A DNA stretch of 12,638 bases from UBA2239 sp050177075 (lineage in GTDB: Bacteria; Pseudomonadota; Gammaproteobacteria; Burkholderiales; UBA9220), in contig JBFXHL010000074.1 of NCBI GenBank assembly GCA_050177075.1, forward strand, positions 1-12,638. Reading direction: 5' to 3'. The position numbers were made by a program, and so were the translations under genes. Under the pieces are notes generated by a model. That model worked only from the letters and a program-made list of their open reading frames with translations, searched no databases and was not told where the DNA came from. Below are positions 10,143 through 12,638 of this stretch, piece after piece; positions within the stretch are counted from its first letter, which is position 1; each line of letters opens with the position of its first letter.

Positions 10143-12002
10143 ATGCAAAACGAAGAACGCCAGGCCCTGTCGCCGATCGTCCGCAACGCCGTCCTGCTCG
10201 CCCTGGCGTGGACCCTCCTGGTCGCCGCCTCCCTCGGCTGGAACATGGCCAACAAGCGCGGCGAGATTCTTCACCTGGCGCGCCACGAGGCCCTCACCAG
10301 CATCAACAAGGACATTTCCTTCCGCTACTGGGTGGCTGCCCACGGCGGCGTTTATGTGCCGCCGGACGCGCAAACCCCGCCCAATCCCTACCTCAAGGCC
10401 CAGGAACGGGATGTGGTCACGACCTCGGGCAAGGCCCTCACCCTGATGAACCCGGCCTACGTCACGCGCCAGATTCACGAAAACTATTCCTCCCGCTTCG
10501 GCATCGAGGGCCACATGACCAGCCTGAAACCAGTCAACCCCCGCAATGCCCCGCAAAACGAGTGGGAAATCCAGGCCCTCCATTCCTTCGAGCGGGGCGC
10601 CAAAGAAGCCGTGAACACCTTTGAGAGCGGGGGGGAACGCTACATGCGGGTCATGGTCCCGCTGGTGGCGGAAAAACCCTGCCTCAAATGCCATGCCGAG
10701 CAGGGCTACAAGGAGGGCGACATCCGCGGCGGCCTCGCCGCCACCGTGGCCCTGAGCCCCTATTTTTCCGCCGGCCGCCCATACCTGGCCATGGAGCTGT
10801 CCCACGGCGGCATCTGGGCGGTCGGGCTGCTTGCCATCGGGCTGTTCACGCGGCGCACCCTGTGCCGCACCCGCCAGCGGCTGGCGGCGGAACGGGAACT
10901 GGCCGAGAGCTACAAGCTGCTCCAGACCATCACCGACCTCGCCACCGAGTGGGCTTATTGGCGCAACCCGGATGGCGGCTTCCGCTACGTCTCCCCCGCC
11001 TCGACCCGGGTCACCGGCTACAGCCCCGAGGAGCTCTACGCCGCCCCGCAGCTGCTGCTGGAAATGGTGGTGCCGGAGGACCGGGAGCGCTGGCTGCACC
11101 ACGTCCACCAGGCCGATGCCGACGGTTGGCCGATGCCGATGGAATTGCGCATCCTGACCAAGGACGGCGAGCTGCGCTGGATCAGCCACGTCTGCCGCCC
11201 CATCTACGACGAAGACGGACGTTTCCTCGGCGTGCGGGGCAGCCACAACGACATCACCGACCGGCACGACCGGGAGCAGATCATGATCCAGCAGTCGCGC
11301 CTTGCCGCCATGGGCGAAATGATCGGCAACATCGCCCACCAGTGGCGGCAGCCCCTCAACGCGCTGGAAATCCTTCTCGCCAACCTGAAGGACGCCTTCG
11401 AGTACCACGAACTGGACCAGGAAGCCATCGACCACACCGTCCTCGACGGCCACCACATCATCCAGCGGATGTCGGCCACCATCGACGATTTCCGCAACTT
11501 CTTCAAGCCCAACAAGGAAAAGGCGCGCTTCAATCCCCGGCAGACGCTGGACGACACGGTATCCATTCTGAAGGCCGGCCTGCGCAACAATGGCATCACC
11601 CTGCACATCGAGGGCGACGACGAGCTTGCCTGCTACGGCTACCCCAACGAATACGCCCAGGTGCTGCTCAATTTGCTGACCAACGCCAAGGACGCCATCG
11701 TCGCACGCAAGGTTCCCGACGGGACCATCCGGCTTTCCCTCACCAGGCAGGACGGCCAGGCCGTGCTGACGGTCCGTGATAACGGGGGCGGCATCCCCGA
11801 GGATATCCTGGACAAGATTTTCGAGCCCTACTTCACCACCAAGGAAAAAGGCACGGGCATCGGCCTCTACATGTCGAAAACCATCATCGAGAACAGCATG
11901 GGCGGCCAAATCGCGGCACGCAATGTGGCCGGCGGGGCGGAGTTCACCGTCCGGGTGCCCTTGGACGGAGAGGACGGGGGAAACGCCCCCTTGGCGTCAT
12001 AA
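10143..12002 (+). CDS. Membrane sensor histidine kinase with haem-c (DUF3365-like) and PAS domains
   Basis: A 619-residue two-component sensor. Order seen: a first membrane helix (about 14-34); a probably periplasmic sensor domain (35-222) with a CLKCH motif at 180-184, the c-type haem attachment pattern, followed by GDIRGGLAATVALSPY, which resembles the DUF3365/Tll0287-like family; a second membrane helix (about 223-238); a PAS/PAC domain (about 255-375) ending in GSHNDITDR; an atypical H-box IAHQWRQPLNAL with phospho-acceptor His399; then the ATPase domain with N-box NLLTNAKDAI (510-519), G1 DNGGGIP (546-552), F-box IFEPYFTTK and G2 GTGIGLYMSK (570-579). All catalytic boxes look complete. 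A redox or gas/ligand sensing role through haem is inference from the motif. The start is ATG 10143, without a good ribosome site. It lies 83 bases after rtcB and has no response regulator beside it in the window, so its partner is unknown. Confidence 0.9.
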   Translation: MQNEERQALSPIVRNAVLLALAWTLLVAASLGWNMANKRGEILHLARHEALTSINKDISFRYWVAAHGGVYVPPDAQTPPNPYLKAQERDVVTTSGKALTLMNPAYVTRQIHENYSSRFGIEGHMTSLKPVNPRNAPQNEWEIQALHSFERGAKEAVNTFESGGERYMRVMVPLVAEKPCLKCHAEQGYKEGDIRGGLAATVALSPYFSAGRPYLAMELSHGGIWAVGLLAIGLFTRRTLCRTRQRLAAERELAESYKLLQTITDLATEWAYWRNPDGGFRYVSPASTRVTGYSPEELYAAPQLLLEMVVPEDRERWLHHVHQADADGWPMPMELRILTKDGELRWISHVCRPIYDEDGRFLGVRGSHNDITDRHDREQIMIQQSRLAAMGEMIGNIAHQWRQPLNALEILLANLKDAFEYHELDQEAIDHTVLDGHHIIQRMSATIDDFRNFFKPNKEKARFNPRQTLDDTVSILKAGLRNNGITLHIEGDDELACYGYPNEYAQVLLNLLTNAKDAIVARKVPDGTIRLSLTRQDGQAVLTVRDNGGGIPEDILDKIFEPYFTTKEKGTGIGLYMSKTIIENSMGGQIAARNVAGGAEFTVRVPLDGEDGGNAPLAS

Positions 12003-12011
12003 AACTTTCAT

Positions 12012-12040
12012 TTTACGGCGCCCCCTCTATTTGCTACCAT
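12012..12040 (+). promoter_or_regulatory. Candidate extended -10 promoter for the porin gene
   Basis: A -35-like TTTACG (12012-12017) is followed after 17 bases by TACCAT (12035-12040), itself preceded by TG one base upstream (TGCTACCAT), the extended -10 pattern. Each hexamer matches the sigma-70 consensus at four of six positions. Transcription would start near 12047 and give a leader of about 33 bases before ATG 12080. It suggests that the porin is transcribed separately from the histidine kinase. Confidence 0.5.
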
Positions 12041-12079
12041 TCGCGCCGTCTTTCCCTCCCCCGAAACGCCAAGAAAAAC

Positions 12080-12638
12080 ATGGACTCCGCGCCCCGCCGC
12101 CGCCCACGCCTGCACCCCGCCCTCCTCCTCGCCCTGCCCCTCGCCGGAATGACCCTTTCCCTCCCCGCCCGCGCCGAATCGCCGGAGTGGCAAGATTGGG
12201 ACATCAAGGTCCAAAGTACCTACATCTGGCAGCGGAAGGCGGCGTTCCCCGCGGCCTATTCCGGCCAGAACAGCCTGACGAACGACAGGGAGTTGAGCTA
12301 CACCTTCACCGCCACACCCCATATCGGCTTCCGCCCCTGGAGAGGAGGGGAGCTCTATTTCGACCCCGAAGTCACCCAGGGAGTCCCCTTTTCCGGCCTG
12401 ACCGGTCTGGGAGGCTTCACCAACGGCGAAGTCACCCGCACCGCCGGCACCAATCCCAAGGTCTATCGGCAACGGCTTTTCCTGCGTCAGACCTGGAACC
12501 TGGGTGGCGGCACGGAAAAAATCGACTCCGATTTCAACCAGCTGGCGGGACCGGTGGACAAGAACCGCTTCGTCCTCACCGTGGGCAATTTCTCCACCCT
12601 CGACGTGTTCGACGACAACGCCTACGCCAAGGACCCCC
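12080..12638 (+). CDS. Carbohydrate porin, OprB-like (partial, 3' end outside window)
   Basis: The first 186 codons of an outer-membrane protein that continues past the window end. A typical Sec signal peptide is visible: an Arg-rich N-region (residues 6-10), a Leu/Ala-rich core (14-28) and a likely cleavage after ARA (30-32). The mature part starts with WQDWDIKVQSTYIWQRK, followed by blocks such as PYFDPEV-like GGELYFDPEVTQGVPFSG, GLGGFTNGEVTRTAG, LFLRQTWNLGGG and LTVGNFSTLDVFDDNAYAKDP. These match my memory of the carbohydrate-selective porin (OprB) family, with alternating polar/hydrophobic beta-strand character. Substrate cannot be told. The ATG at 12080 has only a weak A/G-rich stretch before it. 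It starts 77 bases after the histidine kinase stop, with a candidate promoter of its own between them. Confidence 0.82.
   Translation, partial: MDSAPRRRPRLHPALLLALPLAGMTLSLPARAESPEWQDWDIKVQSTYIWQRKAAFPAAYSGQNSLTNDRELSYTFTATPHIGFRPWRGGELYFDPEVTQGVPFSGLTGLGGFTNGEVTRTAGTNPKVYRQRLFLRQTWNLGGGTEKIDSDFNQLAGPVDKNRFVLTVGNFSTLDVFDDNAYAKDP

Noticed and set aside
11975..11992. G-run/C-run hairpin at the end of the histidine kinase gene as a terminator
   Set aside because: Only about five base pairs, within the coding end, and followed by TTGG rather than a T-tract.
12008..12472. A 154-residue minus-strand open frame near the window end
   Set aside because: It is antisense to the porin gene, which has a convincing signal peptide and beta-barrel blocks and simply lacks a stop because the window ends.

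Overview
The window (12,638 bases, GC-rich, roughly two-thirds G+C in most genes) looks like a chromosomal segment of a betaproteobacterium, possibly of the Rhodocyclales type. This is inferred from gene content, protein sequence style and the nadE-glnB pairing; no rRNA or species marker is present. Most of it is core metabolism and housekeeping. No tRNA, rRNA, CRISPR array, insertion sequence or phage gene was seen.

Layout. (1) 32-1606 (+): peptide chain release factor 3 (prfC), meeting a convergent minus-strand cluster at a 9-bp terminator hairpin (1609-1631). (2) 8125 down to 1650 (-): one tightly packed minus-strand run, sucC-sucD-M-R-nadE-glnB. It encodes the two succinyl-CoA synthetase subunits, a BsuBI/PstI-type restriction-modification pair, glutamine-dependent NAD+ synthetase and the nitrogen regulator P-II. 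All junctions are overlaps or gaps of at most 30 bases once the broken R gene is read to its original stop. (3) 8211-10059 (+), divergent from sucC: archease and the RNA ligase RtcB, an RNA repair/ligation pair. (4) 10143-12002 (+): a membrane histidine kinase whose sensor domain carries a CXXCH haem-c motif, followed by PAS, HisKA and HATPase domains, with no response regulator beside it in the window. (5) 12080 to the window end (+): the 5' part of an outer-membrane carbohydrate porin with a clear signal peptide and its own candidate promoter.

The most notable region is 3629-6050. A lower-GC restriction-modification cassette sits with almost base-precise joins between sucD and nadE. Its restriction endonuclease gene has a single-base deletion near position 3780 that cuts the protein from about 319 to 277 residues. 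The lost C-terminus is still readable in the next frame, up to a stop codon one base before the nadE start codon. The methyltransferase appears intact, so this looks like a restriction system recently reduced to a solitary methyltransferase, unless the deletion is a sequence error. Because nadE has no visible Shine-Dalgarno sequence and abuts the old R stop, the frameshift may also affect nadE translation.

Working together: nadE and glnB link glutamine-dependent NAD+ synthesis to nitrogen sensing; sucCD supplies the TCA step; archease activates RtcB. The histidine kinase and porin look like separate transcription units.
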